NCBI GenBank assembly: GCA_029253805.1
Contig: JAQWYU010000022.1
Coordinates: forward strand, 1-16,882
Length of the DNA: 16,882 bases
From: Flavobacteriaceae bacterium
Lineage (GTDB): Bacteria; Bacteroidota; Bacteroidia; Flavobacteriales; Flavobacteriaceae
Direction of reading: 5' to 3'
Below the pieces are notes generated by a model. That model was not told the origin of the DNA and searched no databases. It worked only from the letters and a program-made list of their open reading frames with translations. Positions 7,126 through 15,644 of the stretch are shown here, piece by piece. The translations under genes and the position numbers were made by a program. Position 1 is the first letter of the stretch. The number at the start of each line of letters is the position of its first letter.

Positions 7126-10100
7126 ATGATTCATTTTTTTGGAAACCTTAATACTAAGGTTTTTGCGGTTCAAACAGTAAGCAACATTACTTATGAAACT
7201 ATTGCCAAACTTGAATGGCTTTTTGGCGATCAACCAAAAATAGAACGCACAATACTCGATTCAAAATTTGTTGGACCACGCGCTGCAATGATTACACCAT
7301 GGAGTACAAATGCCGTAGAAATCACCCAAAATATGGGGATTAATGGTATTATTAGAATTGAGGAATTCAATAGTTGTGAAATTGGATACTCTGATTTTGA
7401 CCCAATGATTTATGAGTTTTTTGATAACTTAAACCAAACAACTTTTAATATCGATATTGAGCCTGAGCCAATAAATAATATAAATGATATTTCTGCTTAT
7501 AATATCCAACAAGGGCTGTCATTGAATGATGACGAAATTAACTACCTAAAACAAGTAAGTGAAAAAATAGAAAGACCACTTACAGATTCTGAAGTTTTTG
7601 GGTTTTCTCAAGTCAATTCAGAACACTGTCGTCACAAAATATTTAATGGAACTTTTATTATTGATGGAGAAAAAAAGTCAACTTCGTTATTTAAACTCAT
7701 AAAAGAAACCTCAAAACAACATCCTAATAATATTGTTTCTGCCTATAAAGATAATGTCGCATTTATAAAGGGTCCAGTAGTTCAGCAATTTGCTCCTAAG
7801 AGTGCGGATAAACCAGATTATTACACCACAGAAAATTTTGAATCTGTAATTTCTATAAAAGCTGAAACACATAACTTTCCTACTACAGTAGAACCCTTTA
7901 ATGGCGCTGCCACTGGTTCTGGAGGTGAAATTAGAGACCGCCTTGCTGGAGGTAAAGGATCTTTGCCATTAGCAGGCACAGCGGTTTATATGTCCTCTTA
8001 TTCACGATTAAATGAAAACCGTCCATGGGAATCAGGATTTAAAGAACGGAAATGGCTTTACCAAAGCCCAATGGATATTTTGATCAAAGCATCAAATGGC
8101 GCATCTGATTTTGGAAATAAGTTTGGACAGCCACTAATAAGCGGTTCCGTACTTACTTTTGAACACAAAGAAAATGCACAACGTTTAGGGTTTGATAAAG
8201 TTATAATGCAAGCTGGTGGTATTGGCTACGCAAAAGCAGATCAAGCTTTAAAAGACACACCAAAAAAAGAAGATAAAATTGTCATCCTTGGTGGGGATAA
8301 TTACCGTATTGGAATGGGAGGAGCAGCTGTTTCTTCTGCCGACACAGGAACTTTGTCTAGTGGAATTGAACTCAACGCCGTACAGCGTTCAAATCCTGAA
8401 ATGCAAAAGCGAGCGGCTAATGCTATTCGAGGTATGATTGAAAGCGAAGAGAACTTCATTGTTTCTATTCATGATCATGGGGCTGGAGGCCATCTAAACT
8501 GTCTATCTGAGTTAGTTGAAGATACGGGTGGAAAAATTGACTTAGACCAACTCCCTGTGGGAGATCCCACCCTATCAAATAAAGAATTAATTGGAAATGA
8601 ATCTCAAGAACGAATGGGGCTTGTTATTTCTGAAAAACATATTGATAGCTTACAAAAAATTGCAGACAGAGAACGTTCTCCGATGTACACAGTAGGGGAA
8701 GTTACAGATGATCATCGATTTGTGTTTGAGTCTAAATCTAATGGAAGCAAGCCAATGGACTTTAACTTAGAAGACATGTTTGGAAGTTCTCCTAAAACCA
8801 TTTTAAATGATATAACAATTGTTAGGAATTATAAATCTGCTTCCTACTCTGCAGATTTATTCCAAACTTATTTAAAATCTGTATTAAAACTTGAATCTGT
8901 TGCATGCAAAGACTGGTTAACTAACAAAGTAGACCGCTGTGTCGGCGGAAAAGTAGCTAAACAACAGTGTGTAGGACCCTTGCAATTACCCTTAAATAAT
9001 GTTGGTGTCATGGCGTTAGATTACAATAGTCAAGAAGGAATTGCTACCTCAATTGGACATGCACCAATTGCGGCTTTGATAGACCCTAAAGCCGGTAGTC
9101 GAGTTGCTATTACCGAAGCACTTACTAACATTATTTGGGCTCCTTTAAAAGACGGGTTGGATAGTGTTTCACTGTCTGCCAATTGGATGTGGCCTTGTAA
9201 AAACGAAGGCGAAGACGCACGCTTATATAACGCAGTTGAGTCTATTTCTGAATTTGCTATTGAACTGGGAATTAATGTGCCTACAGGTAAGGATTCGCTC
9301 TCAATGAAGCAAAAATACCCTGAAGGAGATGTAATTTCACCAGGAACCGTTATTATTTCAGCCGCAGGAAATTGTAATGCTATTTCCAAAGTAGTTGAAC
9401 CTTTATTCAAAGCCAATGCAGGTTCTATATATTACATTAACATATCTCAAGATGCTTTTAAATTAGGAGGGAGTGCATTTGGCCAAGTGTTAAATAAAAT
9501 TGGAAATGAAACCCCAAATGTCAAAAGTGCTTCTTATTTGAAGAACGTTTTTAACACATTACAAGATTTAATTAAAAAAGATAAAATTGTTGCAGGACAC
9601 GACGTCGCTTCGGGTGGCTTAATCACAACCCTACTGGAGCTATGTTTCTCAGAAAACAATTTGGGTGCTGATTTAAATTTCAACGTGATTAATGAGTTGG
9701 ATAGTATTAAATTATTGTTTGCTGAAAATTCTGGTATTGTGTTTCAATCAACAGATGATTCCATTGAACTAGATCTCTTTGAAGCCTCAATTGAATATCA
9801 TAAAATTGGAAACGTTACGACCCAACCTAATCTAAATATTATCAACGGAATAAATGAGTTTTCGTTAGACATCGCTGAACTTAGAGATGTATGGTATGAA
9901 ACTTCCTTCTTATTAGATCAAAAACAAACTGCTAACGGATTGGCTCAAAGCAGATATGACAACTATAAAAACCAACCTCTGAGTTTTAAATTTCCCAAAC
10001 TCTTTACAGGTAAACTATCCATCAAAAAATCAACAAATAGACCAAAAGCAGCAATCATTAGAGAAAAAGGAAGTAACTCCGAACGTGAGATGGCTAATGC

Positions 10101-10788
10101 CATGTATTTAGCAGGATTTGATGTGAAAGATGTCCACATGACAGATTTAATCTCTGGTCGTGAAACGCTTGAGGATATTAAATTTATTGGGGCTGTTGGT
10201 GGATTTAGTAATAGTGATGTCCTTGGTTCTGCTAAGGGATGGGCAGGCGCTTTTAAGTATAATGAGAAAGCTAAATTAGCACTCAAGAATTTCTTTTCTA
10301 GAGAAGATACTTTGTCCATTGGTATATGTAATGGGTGTCAACTTTGGATGGAACTAGACCTTATAACCCCTGAGCATAGCAAGCATGGTAAAATGGTTCA
10401 TAATGATTCTCAAAAACATGAAAGTGCATTTACTTCAGTAACTATTCAAAAAAACAACTCTGTGATGTTATCATCGCTAGAGGGCAGTACATTAGGAGTT
10501 TGGATATCACATGGGGAAGGAAAGTTTGATCTTCCTTATGAAGAATCTAAATACCATATTGTTGGAAAATATGCACATGACTCATACCCCCACAATCCTA
10601 ATGGTTCTGATTTTAGCACTGCAATGATGTGTGATCTTTCTGGACGTCATTTGGTAACAATGCCTCATATAGAACGTTCAATATTCCAATGGAATTGGGC
10701 CTATTATCCTGAAAATAGATCAGACGAAGTGTCACCATGGTTAGAAGCATTTGTAAATGCTAAATTATGGGTTGAGATGAATAGTTGA
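7126..10788 (+). CDS. purL: Phosphoribosylformylglycinamidine synthase (FGAM synthase), single-chain large form
   Basis: Fourth step of de novo purine synthesis: FGAR + glutamine + ATP gives FGAM + glutamate + ADP. The 1220-residue protein contains the whole enzyme in one chain, as in enterobacteria (about 1295), rather than the separate PurL/PurQ/PurS of Bacillus. Order: N-terminal PurS-like region with GPRAAMITPWSTNAVEI; linker; synthetase half one with VNSEHCRHKIF and the nucleotide/metal-binding AETHNFPTTVEPFNGAATGSGG; synthetase half two with VAGHDVASGGL; and C-terminal class I glutamine amidotransferase from about residue 970. The amidotransferase has nucleophile Cys1068 in GICNGCQ, and His1181 and Glu1183 in MPHIERS completing the triad. 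All catalytic residues are present, so it should be active. It stands alone, with about 150 and 104 bases on either side, and no other purine gene is in the window. Confidence 0.97.
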   Translation: MIHFFGNLNTKVFAVQTVSNITYETIAKLEWLFGDQPKIERTILDSKFVGPRAAMITPWSTNAVEITQNMGINGIIRIEEFNSCEIGYSDFDPMIYEFFDNLNQTTFNIDIEPEPINNINDISAYNIQQGLSLNDDEINYLKQVSEKIERPLTDSEVFGFSQVNSEHCRHKIFNGTFIIDGEKKSTSLFKLIKETSKQHPNNIVSAYKDNVAFIKGPVVQQFAPKSADKPDYYTTENFESVISIKAETHNFPTTVEPFNGAATGSGGEIRDRLAGGKGSLPLAGTAVYMSSYSRLNENRPWESGFKERKWLYQSPMDILIKASNGASDFGNKFGQPLISGSVLTFEHKENAQRLGFDKVIMQAGGIGYAKADQALKDTPKKEDKIVILGGDNYRIGMGGAAVSSADTGTLSSGIELNAVQRSNPEMQKRAANAIRGMIESEENFIVSIHDHGAGGHLNCLSELVEDTGGKIDLDQLPVGDPTLSNKELIGNESQERMGLVISEKHIDSLQKIADRERSPMYTVGEVTDDHRFVFESKSNGSKPMDFNLEDMFGSSPKTILNDITIVRNYKSASYSADLFQTYLKSVLKLESVACKDWLTNKVDRCVGGKVAKQQCVGPLQLPLNNVGVMALDYNSQEGIATSIGHAPIAALIDPKAGSRVAITEALTNIIWAPLKDGLDSVSLSANWMWPCKNEGEDARLYNAVESISEFAIELGINVPTGKDSLSMKQKYPEGDVISPGTVIISAAGNCNAISKVVEPLFKANAGSIYYINISQDAFKLGGSAFGQVLNKIGNETPNVKSASYLKNVFNTLQDLIKKDKIVAGHDVASGGLITTLLELCFSENNLGADLNFNVINELDSIKLLFAENSGIVFQSTDDSIELDLFEASIEYHKIGNVTTQPNLNIINGINEFSLDIAELRDVWYETSFLLDQKQTANGLAQSRYDNYKNQPLSFKFPKLFTGKLSIKKSTNRPKAAIIREKGSNSEREMANAMYLAGFDVKDVHMTDLISGRETLEDIKFIGAVGGFSNSDVLGSAKGWAGAFKYNEKAKLALKNFFSREDTLSIGICNGCQLWMELDLITPEHSKHGKMVHNDSQKHESAFTSVTIQKNNSVMLSSLEGSTLGVWISHGEGKFDLPYEESKYHIVGKYAHDSYPHNPNGSDFSTAMMCDLSGRHLVTMPHIERSIFQWNWAYYPENRSDEVSPWLEAFVNAKLWVEMNS

Positions 10789-10836
10789 TTTTGTTTTTCA
10801 AGTTTTATTTAATAGTACTATTTGTAAAGATTGGAG

Positions 10837-10866
10837 TTTGATAGTAGCTTTAAAATTAGTAATTTG
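10837..10866 (+). promoter_or_regulatory. Candidate promoter for the acyl-CoA synthetase gene
   Basis: TTTG at 10837-10840 is followed after 18 bases by GTAATTTG (10859-10866), one base from the TAnnTTTG consensus. Spacing is close to that of Bacteroidota -33/-7 pairs. The box ends 26 bases before the ATG. The TATGCAYGCATA palindrome seen before the MarR gene is not present here; only an isolated TGCATA half-site occurs at 10865-10870. Confidence 0.42.
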
Positions 10867-10892
10867 CATATAAACAAGCTTATTAAATCAAG

Positions 10893-12665
10893 ATGAAACC
10901 AATCACCCGACTATTTGACTTTGCATACTATCAGCTAGAAACACATAATTTAGAGGACGCTCTGATTACAAAAAAGGATGGCAATTGGATTAAAACGTCT
11001 ACAAAAGAATACTTGGACAAAGCCAATACTCTAAGTCGAGCGTTATTGAAATTAGGTGTTCAAAAGGGAGATAAAATAGCAGTAATATCAACAAATAATC
11101 GCACCGAATGGTGCATTGTTGACGTTGGTGTTCTACAGATAGGCGCACAAAATATTCCTATTTACCCTACAATTTCATCAAAAGATTATGAGTATGTTTT
11201 AAACCACAGTGAGGCTGTGTATTGTTTTGTTTCTGATGAAGAAGTTTATAATAAAATTCTCAAAGTAAAAGATAATACAAAACTTAAAGAGGTTTATAGT
11301 TTTGATGAAATTTCTGGATGTAAAAATTATACTGAATTATTTAAACTTGGTGCTGATACAAGTACACAAGACCAGGTAGAATTGCGAAAATCTGAAGTTC
11401 TTCCATCTGACTTAGCGACCATCATTTATACTTCTGGGACTACGGGAAAACCAAAGGGAGTGATGTTATCACATTATAACGTTGTTGAAAATATTCTCGC
11501 TGGACTACCTAGATTACCTTTATTGGAAAAAGCAAGAGTACTTAGTTTTTTACCCTTATGTCATATTTTTGAAAGGGTATTAATATACATATATCAACAC
11601 GCTGGAGTAAGTATTTATTTTGCCGAATCGATAGAAAAGATTGGTGAGAACGCACAAGAGATTAAGCCTAACTTAATGAGCGTAGTACCTAGACTATTAG
11701 AGAAAGTCTTTAATAAAATTAATGCGAAGGGAAGTGAATTGAACGGACTTAAAAAAGCACTATTTTTTTGGGCTATTAAGCTAGGAGAACGCTACGAACC
11801 CTATAAAGCTAATGGCTTTTGGTATGAGTTACAACTTAAAGTAGCACAAAAATTGATCTTTAGTAAATGGAAAGCAGCTCTCGGTGGAGAGCTCAACACT
11901 ATGGTTTCAGGAAGTGCTGCACTGCACCCAAGATTAGCTAGAATATTTTGTGCTTCGGGAATGATGATTATGGAGGGATATGGATTGACAGAAACATCTC
12001 CTATTGTTTCGGTTGCTATGTACTCAGGTGGAAATTTCAAACTTGGAACAGTTGGGAAACCAATTTCAAATGTTGAAGTAAAAATTGCAGAAGATGGTGA
12101 AATTTTAATCAAGGGACCCAATGTAATGCAAGGTTATTTTAAAGATCCTGAGAAAACTGCAGAAGTTATGAGTGGAGACTATTTTCACACTGGAGATAAA
12201 GGTAAAATAGATGCAGAAGGTTTTTTGAAAATTACAGGGAGGAAAAAAGAAATGTTTAAAACATCTGGAGGAAAATACATCATTCCAACACTAATGGAGA
12301 ATGATCTAAAAGAATCAAATTTTATTGAACAGGTTATGGTTATAGGGGAAAATAAAAAAATGCCTGCCGCTCTAATTCAACTTAACTTTGAGTTTATTTA
12401 CGAGTGGATCAAGCGTAAAAAAATCAATATAGACTTTACTCCTGATGCCATATGCTCATCCAATGTAATAAAAGAACGTATCCAATTAGAGATTAATAAT
12501 TCTAATCAGCGGTTCGGAAAATGGGAACAAATTAAAAAGTTTGAACTAACTCCTGAAGTTTGGTCTATTGAAGGTGGTCACCTAACCCCTACTATGAAAA
12601 TGAAGCGAAGTGTAATTTTTGACCTTTACAAACATTTATCCGAAAAAATCTACCAAGAGGACTAA
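10893..12665 (+). CDS. Long-chain fatty acyl-CoA synthetase (AMP-forming)
   Basis: Activates free fatty acids with ATP and CoA, the entry step for beta-oxidation; probably at the inner face of the cytoplasmic membrane. The 590-residue protein has the adenylate-forming signatures in order: P-loop YTSGTTGKPKG at 179-189, YGLTET at 363-368, HTGD with ribose-binding Asp435, the hinge ITGRKKEMFKTSGGKYI, and the C-terminal LTPTMKMKR whose Lys569 should be the adenylation lysine. The 'TMKxKR' ending and total length place it with FAA1-like long-chain synthetases rather than acetyl-CoA synthetase. It is often called FadD, though the E. coli FadD subgroup differs in detail. It precedes the MarR-fadN-fadA unit on the same strand, separated by the palindromic region, and so provides their substrate. 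Chain-length preference is not readable. Confidence 0.92.
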   Translation: MKPITRLFDFAYYQLETHNLEDALITKKDGNWIKTSTKEYLDKANTLSRALLKLGVQKGDKIAVISTNNRTEWCIVDVGVLQIGAQNIPIYPTISSKDYEYVLNHSEAVYCFVSDEEVYNKILKVKDNTKLKEVYSFDEISGCKNYTELFKLGADTSTQDQVELRKSEVLPSDLATIIYTSGTTGKPKGVMLSHYNVVENILAGLPRLPLLEKARVLSFLPLCHIFERVLIYIYQHAGVSIYFAESIEKIGENAQEIKPNLMSVVPRLLEKVFNKINAKGSELNGLKKALFFWAIKLGERYEPYKANGFWYELQLKVAQKLIFSKWKAALGGELNTMVSGSAALHPRLARIFCASGMMIMEGYGLTETSPIVSVAMYSGGNFKLGTVGKPISNVEVKIAEDGEILIKGPNVMQGYFKDPEKTAEVMSGDYFHTGDKGKIDAEGFLKITGRKKEMFKTSGGKYIIPTLMENDLKESNFIEQVMVIGENKKMPAALIQLNFEFIYEWIKRKKINIDFTPDAICSSNVIKERIQLEINNSNQRFGKWEQIKKFELTPEVWSIEGGHLTPTMKMKRSVIFDLYKHLSEKIYQED

Positions 12666-12689
12666 ATAAGCTAATATCATTTTATCTTT

Positions 12690-12723
12690 TACAATAAAGT
12701 TATGCATGCATAACTTTATTGTA
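12690..12723. promoter_or_regulatory. 34-bp perfect palindrome, candidate upstream operator (possibly also terminator of the synthetase gene)
   Basis: The two 17-base halves, 12690-12706 and 12707-12723, are exact reverse complements with no spacer. The centre reads GTTATGCATGCATAAC (12699-12714). The inner 12 bases are almost the same as those of the next palindrome (TATGCATGCATA against TATGCACGCATA). It begins 25 bases after the acyl-CoA synthetase stop and 59 bases before the MarR start codon. As RNA it would form a long AT-rich stem followed by TTTT (12724-12727), so a terminator role for the synthetase transcript is possible as well. Sharing its core with a second palindrome favours a protein-binding site. 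Confidence 0.65.
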
Positions 12724-12747
12724 TTTTACTATGCACGCATAGTAAAA
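12724..12747. promoter_or_regulatory. 24-bp palindrome, candidate downstream operator overlapping the MarR promoter
   Basis: Arms TTTTACTATGC (12724-12734) and GCATAGTAAAA (12737-12747) are exact complements around a central AC. Its centre is 29 bp from that of the upstream palindrome, a little under three helical turns, so two dimers could bind on nearly the same face. It covers the expected -33 region of the TATATTTG box at 12753, so a bound regulator would block RNA polymerase. MarR-family dimers typically bind inverted repeats of this size; binding by the adjacent MarR protein is inferred. Confidence 0.65.
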
Positions 12748-12752
12748 ATTAT

Positions 12753-12760
12753 TATATTTG
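12753..12760 (+). promoter_or_regulatory. Candidate -7 element of the MarR-fadN-fadA promoter
   Basis: TATATTTG is an exact TAnnTTTG match, six bases after the second palindrome and 21 bases before the ATG at 12782. The TTG at 12758, which could be taken as a start, lies inside this box, so it would hardly be transcribed. No TTTG -33 element is clear; that zone is occupied by the palindrome. Confidence 0.55.
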
Positions 12761-12781
12761 ATAAAGGAAATTATAAAGGAA

Positions 12782-13213
12782 ATGAAAGATAAAACTATAG
12801 ACTATGTTTTAAGAACTACTTGGTTAGCAGTTCAGAAGATGTACAATGAAGAAGCTTCAAATTACGGAATTACAATGGCTACAGGTTTTACTTTACTAAG
12901 TGTGGACCCTCAAAATGGAACTTCGTCTACATCACTAGGTCCAAAAATGGGAATGGAAGCCACTAGCTTGTCTAGGATATTAAAAACACTGGAAAGTATG
13001 AATTTAATAGAAAGGTTACCTAATCCAAATGATGGTCGAGGTGTAATTATTCATCTTACCAAGCAAGGCATAAAAAACAGAGATGAAGTAAAGAAAAATG
13101 TATTAAAATTTAACAGTATTATCAAAGATGAAGTTTCCCAAGAAAAACTAAAAAACTTCTTTGAAGTTTCTGATTCTATAATAAACCTCATTTCCAACAA
13201 AAAAATATTCTAA
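12782..13213 (+). CDS. MarR-family transcriptional regulator, probable regulator of fatty-acid degradation
   Basis: A 143-residue winged-helix DNA-binding protein. From the ATG: N-terminal dimerisation helices (about 3-30), the recognition region LGPKMGMEATSLSRILKTLESMNLIERL at 52-79, and the wing NPNDGRGVIIHLT at 81-93 with the family's Asp84/Arg86 pair. A C-terminal helix (about 98-138) would complete the dimer interface. I chose ATG 12782 over the in-frame TTG at 12758: the TTG sits in the promoter-like box, the protein family begins with MKDKTIDY, and AAAGGA motifs precede the ATG. The gene is 18 bases before fadN and leads that operon. It is expected to bind the two palindromes in front of it and to respond to a fatty-acid or acyl-CoA ligand; both are inferences from position and family behaviour. 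Confidence 0.88.
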   Translation: MKDKTIDYVLRTTWLAVQKMYNEEASNYGITMATGFTLLSVDPQNGTSSTSLGPKMGMEATSLSRILKTLESMNLIERLPNPNDGRGVIIHLTKQGIKNRDEVKKNVLKFNSIIKDEVSQEKLKNFFEVSDSIINLISNKKIF

Positions 13214-13231
13214 AAAACTATTAACTCAAAC

Positions 13232-15640
13232 ATGAAAACAAGAAGAATTAAAAAAGTTGCTATTATTGGGTCAGGGATTATGGGAAGTGGGATAGCTTGT
13301 CATTTTGCTAATATTGGAGTCAACGTGTTACTCTTAGATATTATCCCTAAAAAGCTCACTGAAAAAGAAAATAGCAAAGGATTAACTCTAAAAGATAGAG
13401 CTGTTAGAAATCGCCTTGTGGATGAAGCACTAAAAAATTCGTTAAAATCGAAACCCTCCCCTATTTATCATCAAAATTTTGCAAATCGAATAACGACGGG
13501 AAATCTTGAAGACGATATACAAAAAGTGACCGATGTTGACTGGATTATGGAAGTTGTAGTAGAACGATTGGATATCAAAAATCAAGTCTTCGAAAAACTG
13601 GAAAAATACAGAACTCCAGGAACCTTAATTACTTCTAATACGTCTGGCATACCCATAAAATTTATGAGTGAAGGGCGTAGTGAAGATTTCCAAAAACACT
13701 TTTGTGGAACTCACTTTTTTAATCCTGCACGCTACCTAAAATTATTTGAAATTATCCCAGGACCCAAAACAGCTTCTGATGTTCTTGACTTTTTAGGAAG
13801 TTATGGAGAAAAATTTCTAGGGAAAACATCTGTAATTGCAAAAGATACACCAGCATTTATTGGAAATAGAGTCGGAATCTTTAGCATTCAAAGTTTATTT
13901 CACTCCGTTAAAGATCTAGATCTTACAATTGAGGAAGTCGATAAGTTGTCAGGACCTGTCATTGGTCGACCAAAGTCAGCCACCTTTAGAACGGTAGATG
14001 TAGTTGGCTTGGATACATTGGTTCATGTGGCTAACGGAATAAAAGAAAATTGTTTGAAAGATGAGCGTCTTGAGCTGTTTGAATTACCAGACTTCATCAC
14101 AACCATGATTGAAAACAAATGGTTGGGTAGCAAAACAAAACAAGGGTTTTATAAAAAATCAGTTTCTGTTGAAGGCAAAAAGGAAATTTTAAGTTTAGAT
14201 TTAAACACCCTAGAATACCGCTCTTCAAAGCGAGCCAAATTTGCTACTTTGGAACTCACTAAATCTGTAGATAAAGTTATAGACCGCTTTGAAATATTAG
14301 TCAGCGGAAAAGATAAGGCTGGCGAGTTTTACCGAAAAAGTTTTTCATCACTGTTTGCTTATGTCTCAAATAGAATTCCTGAAATCACAGACGAATTGTA
14401 TAAAATTGATAATGCCATGAAGGCAGGATTCGGCTGGGAACATGGCCCCTTTCAAATATGGGATGCTATTGGAGTGGAAAAAGGAATTGAATTAATGAAA
14501 ACTGAAGGATTAGAACCCGCTGCATGGGTTGACAACATGTTAGCTTCTGGATGCACTTCTTTTTATTCGATAAATCAAGGTGCTACTTATGCCTATGATA
14601 TTCCTAGTAAGACACAAATAAAAGTTCCTGGACAAGACAGTTTTATCATTTTAGATAATATTAGAAAAACAAACGAAGTATTTAAAAACTCTGGAGTTGT
14701 AATCGAAGATATCGGCGATGGGATTCTTAATTTAGAATTTCAATCGAAAATGAATACTATTGGGGGCGATGTTTTAGCTGGATTAAACAAAGCAATTAAT
14801 TTAGCTGAAAAAGATTTTGCTGGTTTAGTTGTAGGTAACCAAGCAGCAAATTTTTCTGTAGGAGCTAATATCGGTATGATATTTATGATGGCTGCAGAAC
14901 AAGAATATGACGAACTTAACATGGCGATTAAATACTTCCAAGATTCTATGATGCGCATGCGTTACTCTTCAATTCCGTCTATCTCTGCTCCGCACGGTAT
15001 GACATTAGGTGGTGGATGTGAATTGTCTCTTCATGCAGATAAAGTGATTGCAGCAGCGGAAACTTATATGGGACTTGTAGAGTTTGGTGTAGGCGTAATC
15101 CCTGGAGGAGGGGGCTCAAAAGAAATGGCTTTGAGAGCTCAAGATCAATTCCAAAAAGGCGATGTACAATTAAACGTACTTCAAGAATATTTCTTAACTA
15201 TTGGGAAGGCTAAAGTATCCACTTCTGCCTATGAAGCTTTTGACCTAAACCTTTTGCAAAAAGGAAAAGACGTTGTAGTTGTAAACAAAGACAGACAGAT
15301 CGCAGTTGCAAAAAAACATGCAATACTATTGTCTGAAAGCGGCTACACAGAGCCTTTGAAAAGAACTGACATAAAGGTACTAGGCAAACAAGCTTTAGGG
15401 ATGTTTTTGGTTGGTACAGATTCCATGCAAGAAAGTAATTATATATCAAAACATGATATGAAAATTGCTAATAAACTAGCTTATGTAATGGCTGGGGGTG
15501 ATTTATCTGAACCCACTTTTGTGTCTGAACAATATTTATTGGATTTAGAACGTGAAGCTTTTTTAAGTTTATGTACTGAACGAAAAACCTTAGAACGCAT
15601 ACAACATATGTTAAAAACTGGAAAACCTTTAAGAAACTAA
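13232..15640 (+). CDS. fadN: FadN-type 3-hydroxyacyl-CoA dehydrogenase / enoyl-CoA hydratase fusion
   Basis: Catalyses two steps of beta-oxidation: hydration of 2-enoyl-CoA and NAD-dependent oxidation of 3-hydroxyacyl-CoA. The 802-residue protein has the dehydrogenase first: NAD-binding GSGIMGSG at 13-20, TSNTSGIP from 134 (catalytic Ser138), THFFNPARYLKL with catalytic His161 and Asn164, and the 3HCDH C-terminal domain with IGRPKSATFRTVDVVGLDT around 245-265. The crotonase domain follows (about 490-690), with Glu597 in GGGCEL and Glu617 in GLVEFGVG, the 20-residue spacing of the two catalytic glutamates of enoyl-CoA hydratase. This order is the reverse of E. coli FadB/FadJ and matches Bacillus FadN (about 789 residues), including the C-terminal GKPLRN. 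The gene is 18 bases after the MarR gene and 4 bases before the thiolase gene, so all three are probably one operon. Confidence 0.93.
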   Translation: MKTRRIKKVAIIGSGIMGSGIACHFANIGVNVLLLDIIPKKLTEKENSKGLTLKDRAVRNRLVDEALKNSLKSKPSPIYHQNFANRITTGNLEDDIQKVTDVDWIMEVVVERLDIKNQVFEKLEKYRTPGTLITSNTSGIPIKFMSEGRSEDFQKHFCGTHFFNPARYLKLFEIIPGPKTASDVLDFLGSYGEKFLGKTSVIAKDTPAFIGNRVGIFSIQSLFHSVKDLDLTIEEVDKLSGPVIGRPKSATFRTVDVVGLDTLVHVANGIKENCLKDERLELFELPDFITTMIENKWLGSKTKQGFYKKSVSVEGKKEILSLDLNTLEYRSSKRAKFATLELTKSVDKVIDRFEILVSGKDKAGEFYRKSFSSLFAYVSNRIPEITDELYKIDNAMKAGFGWEHGPFQIWDAIGVEKGIELMKTEGLEPAAWVDNMLASGCTSFYSINQGATYAYDIPSKTQIKVPGQDSFIILDNIRKTNEVFKNSGVVIEDIGDGILNLEFQSKMNTIGGDVLAGLNKAINLAEKDFAGLVVGNQAANFSVGANIGMIFMMAAEQEYDELNMAIKYFQDSMMRMRYSSIPSISAPHGMTLGGGCELSLHADKVIAAAETYMGLVEFGVGVIPGGGGSKEMALRAQDQFQKGDVQLNVLQEYFLTIGKAKVSTSAYEAFDLNLLQKGKDVVVVNKDRQIAVAKKHAILLSESGYTEPLKRTDIKVLGKQALGMFLVGTDSMQESNYISKHDMKIANKLAYVMAGGDLSEPTFVSEQYLLDLEREAFLSLCTERKTLERIQHMLKTGKPLRN

Positions 15641-15644
15641 AAAT

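Noticed and set aside
9030..9416. Long open frame on the - strand inside purL (also 9963-10319 and similar ones elsewhere)
   Set aside because: These lie wholly within conserved coding sequence on the other strand, and their translations are low-complexity with no recognisable domain.
12758..12781. TTG at 12758 as start of the MarR gene, adding eight residues
   Set aside because: The TTG lies within the TATATTTG promoter-like box, the extra residues (MIKEIIKE) do not belong to the family core, and an in-frame ATG at 12782 is preceded by AAAGGA.
14948..14962. Repeated GCATGC-like sequence (ATGCGCATGCGTT) inside fadN as a further operator
   Set aside because: It encodes a Met-Arg-Met-Arg-Tyr stretch in frame, does not match the TATGCAYGCATA core and is not a palindrome over its length.
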